Assembly (NCBI RefSeq): GCF_932526225.1 | Contig: NC_064044.1 | Span: 3,188,092-3,250,091, forward strand | Reading direction: 5' to 3' | Source: Nematostella vectensis | Taxonomy: Eukaryota; Cnidaria; Anthozoa; Actiniaria; Edwardsiidae | DNA: 62,000 nucleotides | In this document: positions 19,101-27,157 of the stretch, piece by piece | How positions within the stretch are numbered: the first letter of the stretch is position 1 | How the letters are laid out: every line of letters begins with the position of its first letter | Position numbers and translations under genes: made by a program | Notes under the pieces: model-generated | What the model was told of the DNA's origin: nothing | Database searches by the model: none | Seen by the model: only the letters and a program-made list of their open reading frames with translations

Positions 19101-21010
19101 GTCACATCGAGCTTCCTGATAAGGTCCATTCGTTCTTTGTCGATTCGCTGAATTTGCTGCTCGGCTCGACTGGCGCGGTTCTCCATTGATCTTAACTCAC
19201 GCCTGGCTTCTTCAGCTTCTTGTTTGGCTTTTACCACGCGAATATCTAACTCGCCGACTTGTTTCTGGTATGAAGCGAGGTCTTGCTCCATTTGAACACG
19301 TTGCTGTTTACACGTCTCGTATGCGCTTTTCAATTGCGCGAGTTTCATATTTGATTGGAACAGCTCCTGCTGGAGCTGCATCCTCTCTTGCTGGCATCCA
19401 TCATATGAAGATTCTAGCTTAGTGACTTTACTGCGTAACACGAACATTTCATTTTCGAGTTCCTTCTTTTTCAGCTGGCTCGTATCATCGGTGGCTTCAA
19501 GCTGATTGAAACTATCGCGGTACGAGTTTACCTCTCTCTGTAGTGCTTCCCTCTTTCTTACACAATCTTCATATGCCGCTTGCATTTCTTGGATGTTACG
19601 CTCTGAGTAGGCAAGTTTTCTACCCATTTCGTCTCTCTGTCGCTCAATGTCGGTGCTAGAACCTTGAACTCTGGTGATGTCTCCCTTAAGACTATCAAGC
19701 TCGTTTTCGGTAGCGATCAGTCTCTCTCTAAGTTGCACAATAAGATTCTGCTTTGAGGAAATCTCCTTCCTGTTTGACTCTGAAATTAGGACTTGCTCAC
19801 GAAGCTGCGCCTTCAGTCCTGTAACTTCTTCTTTTTCCTGTGCGCTATGAGAACCAAACTCACTCAGCTTATTCTTGTAGAACTCTTGCTGCCTTCGCTC
19901 ATTTTCCAGATCTGCTTCCAGCTTAGAAATTTTACTTCTATAAGAAGATGCATCGTATTCAAATTGCAGTCTGTCCTGCAAGTGGCGCTCGCACTCTCTC
20001 TGGCTTCCCGCCAATTCTCGCTTGACAGCTTGGACCTCGTTCTCAAGTGACGCCTTTGCGGTCTTCAACCTTTGGATCAAATTCTCCTTAGCTGCAATAT
20101 CGGCTTTGTGAAGTTCCTGGTGTTGCTGATGTTCAAGCAGCTGCTGTTGCATTAATGTGAACTCCTGAATAAGCTGATCACGTTCAGCCTGAATCTGATA
20201 CTTCTGTGACAAGACAGCCTTTTTCAACCTTTCTTCGACCTCGCTCATTCTACTGCCAATATCGAGCAATAAAGTCTTATTAACTTGATAGGATTCTGAA
20301 GTGCTTTGTTGGCGAAAACTCGAGGTCTCAAGAGTCCTTGTGCTCTTTGCAACACCTCCACTTGTATCCAGGTTCCTTAGAAGCTCTTCAAAGTGCGCAG
20401 ACTCTTCCAGTAGCTCCTGCAAACTCTCCCGCTCTTTTCTCACGCATTCCATCCTTTCATCCAGGCCACCTCGAGACCTGGAAGACGGAGATGGCGAGCT
20501 TATAGCACGGAAATCCGCCATTGCTGCACGCGAACGCTCCAGCTGCTGGTCAAGCCAACCTTTCTCCACGCTTAGAGCAGAGAGCTCCGCTTCCACCGCC
20601 TTGAGCTTCTCAAGAGTGGCTAGCTTTTCCCGCTGCGCCACCTCAAGCGAGTCATGCAAGCTGTTGATTTCGCGGTACAGACGTGCTATGGTTGAATCCC
20701 TAGCGTCTAGGTCCCCTCTCGCGCATGCGTAGTGCTGGTGCAGCTGCTCATGCGATTGGTGGGAATTCTCCAACTCCTGCTGAAGTTGTTTAATGTTTAT
20801 TTCATGCTGGTTTATAACACCTTTTAATTCCAAAATCTCACGCTCTTTATTGAGCTTTGTATTTTCTGATTTCTCCTTCACTTTAGGGTTCCTTAAGCCC
20901 TCTCTAAGCTGTTTTATCAGCTCGTCTTGGTTTTCCAGTCGTGCTATTAGCTCCATTTTTTCCAGCTCTAGTGAACTAATACGAGACCGTTCGTTGTTGT
21001 TTTGATCCAT
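7157..21010 (-). CDS. Giant single-exon coiled-coil protein, ~4,617 aa
   Basis: This is one uninterrupted reading frame of 13.85 kb. The chosen start is the ATG at 21010 (MDQNNNERSRIS), because the in-frame extension upstream crosses a likely splice acceptor (TGTAG at 21054-21058). Residues ~10 to ~4,390 are almost proline-free, rich in E, K, Q, L and R with heptad spacing, so a very long coiled coil. A 28-residue (four-heptad) periodicity is visible, e.g. SSYDGCQQER then SAYETCKQQR 28 residues later. Short breaks occur near residues 185-205 (SPSPSSRSRGG) and ~1,000. The last ~220 residues are non-coiled, rich in Ser, Thr, Pro and TPR/SPR motifs, with repeated short hydrophobic motifs. No enzymatic domain or membrane segment is visible. 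The charge and 28-mer period recall myosin rods and giant golgin- or rootletin-like scaffolds, but I cannot assign an ortholog. A structural or tethering role is inference. Confidence 0.9.
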   Translation of the reverse strand: MDQNNNERSRISSLELEKMELIARLENQDELIKQLREGLRNPKVKEKSENTKLNKEREILELKGVINQHEINIKQLQQELENSHQSHEQLHQHYACARGDLDARDSTIARLYREINSLHDSLEVAQREKLATLEKLKAVEAELSALSVEKGWLDQQLERSRAAMADFRAISSPSPSSRSRGGLDERMECVRKERESLQELLEESAHFEELLRNLDTSGGVAKSTRTLETSSFRQQSTSESYQVNKTLLLDIGSRMSEVEERLKKAVLSQKYQIQAERDQLIQEFTLMQQQLLEHQQHQELHKADIAAKENLIQRLKTAKASLENEVQAVKRELAGSQRECERHLQDRLQFEYDASSYRSKISKLEADLENERRQQEFYKNKLSEFGSHSAQEKEEVTGLKAQLREQVLISESNRKEISSKQNLIVQLRERLIATENELDSLKGDITRVQGSSTDIERQRDEMGRKLAYSERNIQEMQAAYEDCVRKREALQREVNSYRDSFNQLEATDDTSQLKKKELENEMFVLRSKVTKLESSYDGCQQERMQLQQELFQSNMKLAQLKSAYETCKQQRVQMEQDLASYQKQVGELDIRVVKAKQEAEEARRELRSMENRASRAEQQIQRIDKERMDLIRKLDVTQGTRRRADGENRRIENQFQEFQEKYESLNQEARRTEQASELLKSEKEELEEELKMFKHDFELIGNDLKMCKKEKDQLHVELTNIKQRLAETESASSRLKGEREKLHKELTVMKENNAQWKDMCERIQEDKERLQKEMIDLQKSMSKVESSFGSSQQRVPKSEVAILRSRVSELEAQLQSTERREQELARQVREKQAYKQEQRKNEQDIDDKYRQIDRLTKDLNSKINLVDQLKRENHTLRGELENSNRETDIRSPREMSKDRELEMAKIELEDVRQRLHNLESNRDSWRQKNMQLHKDLISLQTKNEELIRSYEKMKEQKHKLERASSEQKDYITRLEVNVEEHVNQVHVASNVESTSVMVVDGISEEITDAKKRLLELESMYKAAKSESEANKEADRRKIIKLQSQVDNQQKQLKQVQQRLDNTYEALRRTQDENRNLTEQIEEVSREGSTRMKDANSQENAIEKLQNDNRYLEREIEHLKKELDSSNSVTEALEDQKQEFSNELRNAMEKVEEWENAYVALKKDQDSLLQELAAAQDSLAAVEGDFAENERRFENEMQASKMRVSKFEAQAHSIVKQRDSLREQLDSVKDELRKSKEEYAVLQKEFIDHQKRCDSYRNQLLSKTHEMEKIASESHSVELRIEQLTNELAASKLREGALQERKDDIEHDLKIAEQRALDLDENLARTKREKDEIQRTFQGVTGKLNAVQAAYDKAQERIRDLETQLGSAKRSITSLEGDVISLRSNVANHEATYGSHGGYLDEVETQLEDTQKSMVELQTAYDMSEREKDDLKHQLLHAERKITELKATLEKSEEVNYDLERELEVAKRRVMVLEDQLTKTQKQRTQCNEQLDETRVKLQKTKADLIAMQKELSNNQSSLDNITKNKENKDSTLADIKSKYAALEARLSEVTSELYKQQTQNELMELERREFQEELLQTQQRVQDLEASLNISQDEKDRLEEEVRSFYKRISELQTSYQACEHEKLDAQREVTLLEHKVTKLKGLLEQLKKEKALHEDKSGETESLKRKLSGELRVVKSQAEEYHKSYMDVNRNLQESESKVEEYNTRMSALASENDHLNSELEMVKQSHQEMEKEKRKLQEKLRVTTDELIRLKPVSEATQKKKGQVETELQNARKRLATLETTERKSEEELAKANHEIQVSKDEISRLETELNAAKKRASCLQVDYENVRDELAETRRALAEAEEKNVSLSIQEELVTSSQIGQNQEVLELENRVKNLDEDFGQVAAQRDDLEEQLMSARNEIRQLEGTVDALTAKKTQFKEQLDEARDKIFVLKEEIIKADSQLAEHKGISESLKKTVSKKTEVIEDLNRQIKYLEDELEKVRKKEVSLLATLDTLREEKKDQEQMLQDNGIRLAELNTQIQDLFEENKTLEEKVSNDSYKLESAAGEVKSLERERSVLKNKLEQVTQKLCKESEDKARAQKQLGELQRQMDAKIRQIDAKEQFIDELRSQNTGLEAELSNIKEEFTENKTGVETTEKKVVSLESEIKDYKQSIYRLGTEVESLARERDSLTEEIKSKDLRLGDIEKKYLKSQNIEGELRERVKTCTKKLYEVESKYMEVSIQYETAKKEVNLQKMKVKDLVSVYERCEKERKELKEKTVVTASKVSQLEMRLDHETTERESAISTLRTLGSAEESNREQVKALRQEITDQKLHLDLTMKDLEDKEDRIKQLKARKEFTEGQLETLKQSLVLSTQDYERLQEEQTSIHREKLKLHKKIAELETKIEKEKLCKERAVEECKAREIDLQSLQKQLHDALLDNDGLKREVEEYKNTALDYKNDVTMLQHSLTNLEGARDLLQQTLQDKEQAVIQLRTAKEILERDMKSLKDTSRNKDNEIETLHVRREELETALNSTMQKLAEIESSFDTSKDKTRQWEKEVMTLRRQLRVAEESLRETQEQEEEHRQAQNVLQIQVDKLEASYKAIQEQKHEIQEELQTTVSEYDALKREHSDSIRELSIYKSEVTDTRSRIVRLESALEKVENEKRSIEEVFQQTSKKVKDNDTEFVDVQRQLKEQQIKYDALMKELKSKEETVCSSEEQNRKLGREVKELQGRVAELSSSLTALQRTKESNEKELFDTLKRESEYQLRFEVAQQENDDLQKELCNLEKKTQTLETEIKKNGSELASLRIENSESKSRFTQINHEVLSLQKDLANKTAQITKFQRDTFDKDNRLTTLEIEKIDIEKKLESLKDEYSGEKTKLVEAEGNLARVQRDLEEKEKKLNDIKQASDLSENEGNRLKEELNAFTERYDELRASHMSTKKENDKLRQEVSVLKQNFGQLQNDKEDLEIERDRVKRHLAELTAEKNTLKTRLDARELDIVRLQSEVKSSVEQLHEVRTHVEVIRTENVSSSKDKNFIEKKLTNLQTAYEELRLEKTSKQNEVDDLREKLSQIEKEHVLSKDSNYSLQDDLDTANRKMCEMEQNFTFLNDKIRTQKEELIDSHKKLSGLEQELFGSRNKIFRLEGAARTSEEKVKSMSEELQKLEENVCLLTSSLATAQEKQERQQKELLDANKKSSDHEIAFKNMEARKERLQQEVILAKQREGELQNNLQKALKEQTNLKTQLNDLQERYEKRQAEQEMGSKNTVTSKQELTIAMATAADRQKVIYSLEQEKQALEHDLKETRKSLSGVRDDLERVKREARESKSQLEELRGRVEDLESAEEFFKRENERLVRENTQLETSYKESTYILETFKSEKETVILESVQDASEMIEMDEIQVENDKLKDELVYVKQEMEFITRKMSGFSNERKSYEEKIESLTGEMSGLKGKNDWFQSESIKLNAELENTKEKLDIAESTIKNIKQEKNRFQDEVNDLHGKVSQKNSENELLHAQLDDLRKQITGYQGNIKSLEENSNRLQERIKDLEDENLESHKKASSLECELSTANENLKEAQNNCKDAEIEVSKLREEIIESHKTIKEMEICIEENQNKFLQLEQNLVAAKDVLDTSDSMIVRTEAEICETDSGSYSPPLASKLFNLEYELETANKEKESLEEHVQDLEKSRKNDLDELNRLRKRVKKAEKMHNDLKSEASKCSEKCEEFRRKIASLEHELRMVVQEKDDKERLRGEAAGERDFLKQELAKLTNDLAEIQRALKYSEEEKEKLRNDMISAHNMVCLLKDDNQHAEESKGQLSNELLSLQRKLADAEKKLRDNRNDALGDELETLKRDLSSSEKENTDLRSTVRSLKAEVDSLKHRLSEVEEDNRVEPLINELTEKEQRIQEIERELKVYETKHTEIRVYEEKYVEIEKRYYELETKYYTVIQEMKDATVDNDITKDELERLKKIVENDEKEKENLKRKLQGSDSDGTMERKRLQRDMSDARAEISRLEKEVKRLKDDQELARKQRQEVIEKGREIEDLQSKFKRKEREVEDLKHRLLRETEQEKKLHDGLKKDLYEAEKQKSDLQRELNQSRYEIESFKSKVELIEIENRKWEEERRKLKEEANYANKELRSIQEELRTLKREMKSLKADASRKNDKTAELTHENDKIRQEKDDIANELMNLKEKFAKVEEEYRVLVKDTESINRDKQTTVSELDDLKAKIRCLEKELWELEDEKRSVIETKEDLEQELKVMKERLVDAEYETKRSVTERDRISRESNKNRSEIIKLEGDLQRALVQVDEANQNILNKDRSLRRVQQELAEERSLNDGNKTQLHDLETEIRNLKLKIDSLEKEVESLQEDLVLSHTAYLDAKKQLEKDNSSKQTHKEPSNQTHTSQLVVPNIGKTESTQLVIPDVGSGDSRMIAPTTGISESRSSSVTSIRRRFENNQLEETYKRTETTSLVMDVQERSRESTTLAIDVSPRAPSVTSPRTPRESDSPSTRTPRSMGYPGHPGPRAYGVTTPREYNFGTAPHRSSTISNLNGPREYNFDNPPHQTTTIEIDVEAERRSPDPQTSTLEINVDAVEQGVSPRAVSALRVPSRRTYVPLEVTFEDKDKDGEYEVTEIERLARRRWKY
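7320..7885 (-). other. C-terminal tail of the giant protein with repeated short motif
   Basis: Within the non-coiled tail, a motif of the form [ST]-x-[LI]-x-[IVM]-[PDN]-[VI] appears at least six times. Examples are SQLVVPNIG, TQLVIPDVG, SLVMDVQ, TTLAIDV, TTIEIDV and STLEINV. Two copies of PREYNF or GPREYNF lie between them. TPR and SPR sites suggest proline-directed phosphorylation. Function is unknown. Confidence 0.65.
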
Positions 21011-21053
21011 ACTCGATGCCAAAGGGAGCTTAACGCTCTTCCAACTTCTCCAC
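21011..21053 (-). other. Likely 5' UTR part of the giant-gene exon with splice acceptor
   Basis: On the minus strand a TGTAG acceptor ends at 21054, so the exon would begin at 21053. From there a frame reads VEKLEER and stops at 21030, 19 nt before the ATG at 21010. Confidence 0.45.
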
Positions 21054-23590
21054 CTACAGATTATCACAAAACCAATATTAGCACTTCAATTCTTGATTAT
21101 AAAAGCAAATTGTAGTTATATGATGATTGAAGTGTGTCGATAGAATTTATATTAAGAACCCAACACGTCCATTTGTGTTTGACAAGCACCTGCTTGTTTA
21201 CCATTTCTAGAGGTTTCACCGTTTAAAGATATCTTGTGGTGAAAAAATTCCCCACAACATAATCTATCCTTTGTTTACAAGCCCCGTTTTATTTGCGCGT
21301 TTTTCTGACCAAACGAATTTGTGGTTTATTTCAAATTCCAAATCATTGCCAAATTTACGTTTTGCGTTTTATACATAATGCGATCCAAACGGTAGGACTC
21401 TTCAGGTGTAATTTCCTAGTATTTTTCATATAGGTCGATTTAATTATTGTGAAGATTAAGTTTGCAACGGTACCTAATATCGAATTAATTCCTAAATATC
21501 GGTTGCAACATTTCCCGATAATTAATAATTGAATACGTCTCTTAAAATAAATAATATTATAAACCCATTGTAAAGTCCATGGGAGACTAAATCTCTACCG
21601 TTCTTGTATTTCAAAAGACTCGAGTGGAAAGAAGAAAGAAAGAAGATGTGGAGAAACAGAAAATAGACACAAGTCCCGAGAGTCAAAAAATGAGTGCTAT
21701 TCTACTTTAGAACGCAGCAATAATCATCTTTTCTTATATCACAAATTTTAAAGAGCAAAACACTGTTAATTCAGAGAACCATTTTTGCAAGTCATTTTTC
21801 TGTCTTGTGCCTTGTCACCTGTTTATTCCGTAAGGAATTTAAATTGTTTTTTTTTTTATTTATAAACTCAAATTCAAATAACATTCCTTAATTTTTTTTT
21901 TCAGAATAATCTATTTTTTATTACCTTTCTTTTCGATATTTTTTTTATGAAAAAAGATCAGGCTTTCCTTTATCAACAGTTACGGGTTATCTTAATTTTA
22001 ACCATAACTAAATTTCCATGGCAAATTTTGTTACATACTAATTTAGCCTTATTTGTCTCGAAAAAAAACCATTAAGCTGATCAAACATTTGCTGTACTGT
22101 ATGAAACATTACTCAAATAAGCCATAACTAATAAGTATAAAAAAGTTTTACAAACTTATTTGTGAAAACTTACCAGGTCTAATGTGAAGAAATCTGAAAG
22201 CTCACAAAATAATTTCGCACAGTTTCTAACCCGTTTCCGTTGTCTACAAACTGTAACGAAAGCTCAGAAACTAAATGCTGATGAGAACGGTAGGCATCTA
22301 AAGGTGTTCTCTTTATCAACCAATGAGGTGGAATATCCTTTTATGAGGTATCTTCACCTGCTCTTTATTGTATTAAGTGATTGTGGCGAGTTTTGTGTTA
22401 TACTTTTAGTATATACTGTGATTTATCACGAGATTTGTAAAACGTTTTCGCAGGCAGGCAGGAACTGCAAAAAGTCTTCTACCAAAAATTAACATTCCAG
22501 AGATATCTCAGTATATTTCGGTAGTTTAAAACAACCTTATTGACATTGTTTTAAGAATCGAAAGCTGGTTTCCTTGAAATTTATAACATAACCGCATAGC
22601 TATTGATTTTTTTAATTATTTTCCTTTTTTAGTAGCTTTTTATAGTAGCTTGTTTGATATGCAATCTGATATACAATCTGAAAAAAATTTCCAGAACTAT
22701 AGACGGGGATGTCTAAGAGGTCTAAGCCCAGTCCATGTCGGTCTCAGTGGGTTTCCTGTGGCGGGAAAAACGGAGGTGTGATGTCAGGATACATCGTCCC
22801 AGCACAGGGAACCCGAATTCGAGGATTCTGCAGTGAAGCCGTAATCACTACGTACTATCAAATCACTTAGAGCATAAAGATTTGTAACCCATCAAAATCT
22901 TGCCGGTCTAAAATGATTGGTATCTCGTTTATTTCTACTTTCTGCCATTTTAAATTAGATTTCATATAATTTATAGTGTTAAATAAATATATCATTCAAA
23001 TATAGCTTACTTTTTTAGACTTTTTTATTTTATTTTTTATTTTTTTAAGCTTTCGTAGCAAGATTAGTGCAAATTATGGATACATAAATACATTTCGCAC
23101 AGTTTATTAATTTGAAGTATTTCGCTTTATTTGTTGTCGTCGATGTCGATGAACAGCAATGAGACAAAAAGAGTAGAACTTTAGTTACAAGTATGTCGGC
23201 TAAATAGAAATATAGAACAGTAAGGAATGACAGGTGATATTTTTAATGCAAAAAAGGAATATGATAGAATGCATTATATAGAGATTTATTTTTATATAGC
23301 TTTGTAATTCCAGCTCTGTAAAATGATGATCCCAAAAGGTAACTATGGATAAACATACTTTGAAAAGGTGACGTGTTTGCTCAAAAATTTTGTGAAATCG
23401 AATTTATTTAAAATACTGTTCTTAAGACTTTGTAATTTATAAACTTTTGTATGAACGTTCTCTTTATTGGTTTCATGTTGGTATGAATAGAACCGTTTAC
23501 AGAGCTGGAGAGATCCACGTGGAAAAAAGAAAGAATAACAAAATAAATAAATAAAAACACATTCTCGATTAAATAAAATCTTGCACAGAC
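21054..23590. other. Probable intron/intergenic, AT-rich
   Basis: No coding exon could be supported here. A short GC-richer island at about 22700-22860 has no clear ORF or RNA fold that I recognise. Long A/T runs occur at 21845-21960 and 23020-23050. Confidence 0.4.
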
Positions 23591-23679
23591 CTCATCCAAA
23601 AGGCATTGTCTTGTTTTTTTCCCCTGAGGAATTCTAGATTGTAATTGATGTAATTGCCTACGAATCGAAGAAACTTCCG
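23591..23679 (-). CDS. Possible upstream exon 2 (leader of the giant gene)
   Basis: This is an 89-nt candidate exon. A pyrimidine-rich tract precedes an acceptor ending CAAG at 23680, and a GAG|GTCTGT donor lies at 23591, the weakest part of the model. The frame reads AEVSSIRRQLHQLQSRIPQG, which has coiled-coil character. Phases fit exon 23850-23913 on one side and the 21053 acceptor on the other. If spliced that way, the frame ends after seven more codons. It would therefore be an upstream ORF or a separate small protein, not an extension of the giant protein. Confidence 0.35.
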
Positions 23680-23849
23680 CTTGAAACAACTCAACACGAA
23701 AAAAAGAGAAATACAAAGCGACTGACTATAATTTAGAGACAAGAACCGCCTTATTATGATAAGAGGTATATATATTTTTCAGAATTGGTAATAGTGTCGT
23801 GTACAGTTTATTTTTTTTGAAAGAGAACATATAAGCTTAATATTCTTAC

Positions 23850-23913
23850 CTTTCTTACAACTTTGAAACTCACACCAGGCAGAGTCGCAAGTGTTCATTA
23901 TATCAACACGCAT
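23850..23913 (-). CDS. Possible upstream exon 1 (leader of the giant gene)
   Basis: An ATG at 23913 opens MRVDIMNTCDSAWCEFQSCK and ends at a strong donor (AAAG|GTAAGA, 23850). The phase (1 nt over) matches the exon at 23591-23679. The region upstream (23914-24120) has a GCCAAAATGGCG-type motif on the minus strand and a CACGTG box near 24118, plausible for a promoter. Assignment to the giant gene rests on position and phase only. Confidence 0.4.
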
Positions 23914-24621
23914 AGCTGGAAAGCGATCGGAATTAAGTGAGTTGCGATCAATTCCCGATAAAAGTGAACTTCTCGAACTCTCTACGCGAGAAATGCTAAT
24001 TCCTTAGACAGCAGCAAATAGAGAGTTTCCTCTTTTGGTCTTATATTGATCGCCATTTTGGCGGAGTCAAACGCTGCAAAAACACCAACGGGGATTTGCT
24101 TCAAACCAAAACATAGTCACGTGACGGAAAAGAGTTGCTTGGTAACCATATCATAAGTGGAATAGAAACTGGGTTGAAAATGAAATGTAGAACGTTTTTT
24201 AGTGTCGATTTTAATGGGCTAAATAAAGTGTATTTTGGTCTTCCTTACGTTGAAGGCCTAGTCTTTTCGGGAAGCACGTGATAGGTATTTACAGTTGAAT
24301 AGCATTCGTCCTCGATCACGATCACGTTGTACTAAGAGACATTTTATAGGAGAGGTAACTAAAATTCTTTCTCGCGCAAGGTAGTTTTTCTCATAAATTT
24401 GAGCTGCGTTTTTTTTTTGTCTTTTTGTATAGTTGGCATTTTATTTATCATTATCATTTTTGGGGGGTGTGGGGCTGTTTGTTCAGAAACAATTTGAGTA
24501 AGTCAGGGTTGGCATGATCGTAAAATTAGCAACTAGCGCTGTGATGAATTCTATTTCCAGCCGCCGCTAGGCCTCATGGGCGGATCCTAGCGCTATGATT
24601 GAAATCTCATGATATTAGGCT

Positions 24622-25377
24622 TTAACCCTTTCATTACTATAACGCCCCGAGGCGCCTATAAAATATAGGCCCAACTCCAAAACGTCAGAAATGCAAACAA
24701 AACAGCACCAGACCCGGATACTCATGGATTCCTCCAAGGCATAGACGACCTTCAAAAGCGCATCCAAGCAATGTAATAGAATTGACTCTATTGTCAAAAT
24801 ATCAACCTTAATTTATGGCCAATTCGTAAACAAATGCTTAAACCTGGAAACATTTCTTACCCAAAAAAGACACAAAATTCCGAACTACAAATAGAGACAA
24901 GCAAACACAGATCAAGTCACAATTAGATACCTTTATTGCGCTCTGTCAGGTCTCATTTTACAGCAACCAGCCACAATAATCAATGCTTAAACCTCCATTA
25001 AAAGCGAGTCACCGAGAGGAGGGAAAACTCCTCCCCCATAATCATAACAGTCTCTTTGCCCCAAAGCCAAACAAAACATTTCCAGGTCCAAGGAACCCAG
25101 AAGAAGCCTGTAAACAATTTTTGAATAAGGTTGGGTAGCACAGATGGTCCACATTGGAGAGTATGAGGCCATTCACTAGAAAATTCCTTTCACACTCGGT
25201 GAAGCCCAAACAAGGAATTTTCCCATTGAATCAACCTCAGCGTGCAAACATCCATGAGCACAGCATTAATTATGCCCAAATAGACTTTATGATGTCCTTG
25301 TATGAAGCAGTTCTTCTTCTCCATCGTCCTGTCACACGTGCACTGGCTTTCTATTGGCTGAGCGGCTTATAGGTTAA
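24622..25377. mobile_element. TTAA-flanked piggyBac-like MITE, copy B
   Basis: The element is bounded by TTAA at 24622 and 25374. The left end reads TTAACCCTTTCATTAC and the right end, on the other strand, TTAACCTATAAGCC. It shares several interior blocks with copy A, such as the AGCAAACACAG..CAAG region and the CATGAGCA / ATGCCCAAATAGACTT region near 25250-25290. It is shorter than copy A and has no coding capacity. Confidence 0.65.
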
Positions 25378-25516
25378 TGACGTTACTTTTGTTTGCCGCT
25401 CGCCATGTCAGAGACAGCTGATCGCATGGAATGTTTGACAGCAGAGGGCTGACGCAAAAAGCCTGGGGACGAGCCTGGGGTCGAGGCTGTGCACCTTGTG
25501 TATCTCGATTCATAAA

Positions 25517-25937
25517 AAATAATAATGATAATGGGTTTATTAAAATAATGATAATGGGTTTATTAAAATAATGATAATGGGTTTATTAAAATAATGATAA
25601 TGGGTTTATTAAAATAATGATAATGGGTTTATTAAAATAATGATAATGGGTTTATTAAAATAATGATAATGGGTTTATTAAAATAATGATAATGGGTTTA
25701 TTAAAATAATGATAATGGGTTTATTAAAATAATGATAATGGGTTTATTAAAATAATGATAATGGGTTTATTAAAATAATGAAAATGGGTTTATTAAAATA
25801 ATGATAATGGGTTTATTAAAATAATGAAAATGGGTTTATTAAAATAATGATAATGGGTTTATTAAAATAATGATAATGGGTTTATTAAAATAATGATAAT
25901 GGGTTTATTAAAATAATGATAATGGGTTTATTAAAAA
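25517..25937. repeat. 23-bp minisatellite, ~18 copies
   Basis: The unit AAAATAATGATAATGGGTTT plus ATT repeats head to tail with almost no variation. Two units carry GAAAAT in place of GATAAT (near 25780 and 25826). The homogeneity suggests recent expansion. There are no spacers, so it is not a CRISPR. Confidence 0.95.
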
Positions 25938-26291
25938 ATCATTGCGCCTACACGGCGAATTGCGATTAGTATTTAAAATAATTTTAATAGAAAAAAACGT
26001 TTACATTTACATCTGGTGGGGCTGCGCCTTACAAGTCATTGCTAACTACCTACGCTAAAAGAAACTTAGCTGGCTATCTACGTTAAAATGTGTGTGCGCT
26101 AGAACACATATAGGTTTTTTTAAACGTTCAGTTTTACATTTCAAAAAGGGTAGGGCGATTAGAGAATCTGACGGTGCGGCCGTGCGCGCTTATTCTAGAG
26201 GATGGGATTAGGTGGCTGAGACCCGACGCTTTCAGTTTCTTAAAAGAGAATGCGTCTGTTCAGTAACGGAACTAGGGTATGCGTAGTGCAT

Positions 26292-26314
26292 AACATATAT
26301 ATATATATATATGT
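26292..26314. repeat. (AT)n microsatellite
   Basis: A short alternating AT run lies in an otherwise featureless AT-rich stretch (25940-27150), in which I see no gene. Confidence 0.8.
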
Positions 26315-27157
26315 ATTCTTGAGTATTTGAAATATTTGAAATTTTAAATTTATTGGACTCACACCAATGTAAAAGTGTTTACACGGTACCATTAAGGTAA
26401 ATAGTCTGTCTGTCTGCGATCTTGCTCTAGAAAAACCCTTTTCTGTACACCCAGCCCCATAGTTTTGTCTTGACTTAAAACAACTCCTTAAAACCGCATT
26501 GTCACCAGTTTACTTTCCGACGGAAACCTCAACCGTTAAAAGACAAAAGAATCTATTCGAATTCGAGATATTTAACAGGCCATCCGCTCTAAATTAGCAG
26601 TCACATCCTCAAAGAAACTTCCAATAGACACACTGCTTTCTATATATTGAAATGTTTTTCGCGTTTTCCGTTAAAAATCATCGGATATTCTTACGTAATC
26701 TACCGGAAGTAAACTGTGACAATGTGGCTTTAATGCTTTCTGGTCCGTTTTTGCCCTTGGAGGGCACGAACCAAGAAAGCCTTTTCGTCTTTTTGTAGTC
26801 CTCTGGCCCCTAACACAAACTCTTAGAGATTTGCTTGGCCCTATTCCTTGAAATAAGCCCATTAAAAACACAATTCATTAGAATTAATTTTCTCTTGATT
26901 TCGCATAAAACGTCAGCTTATCCAGGGCATGCTAATCCGGGTTTCTGAAGTCGGTAAGAGTTGTGACGTCACAGGTAACTATGTCCCAGAACCCAAGCTT
27001 ACGATTCCCCTGGTAAGAACATTTGGTACTACGTACGCATCAACTTATGGTTTACGAGGGTTCGAGTCCAATATATACATGTAATGACGTTTTGTCATCC
27101 TTTTTTTATTGTTTTTGAAGAGTTGCCGAAATAGTTAAGATGCAAAAGAAGAGCTAA

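Noticed and set aside
8205-21005. Many plus-strand ORFs of 60-247 codons opposite the giant gene
   Set aside because: They are antisense shadows of a Glu/Lys/Leu-rich frame, are Ser/Phe/Leu-rich in composition, and show no domains.
21011-21067. N-terminal extension of the giant protein to 21067
   Set aside because: It would read through a probable splice acceptor; the ATG at 21010 is followed directly by coiled-coil-like sequence and is the better start.
22700-22860. GC-richer island that might be a SINE or structured RNA
   Set aside because: No A/B box promoter, recognisable RNA family or terminal duplication could be identified.
25517-25937. CRISPR-like regular repeat
   Set aside because: Units are contiguous with no unique spacers, and the genome is eukaryotic; it is a minisatellite.
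27040-27075. tRNA T-arm-like GGTTCGAGTCC
   Set aside because: No matching acceptor stem, D-arm or anticodon arm around it.
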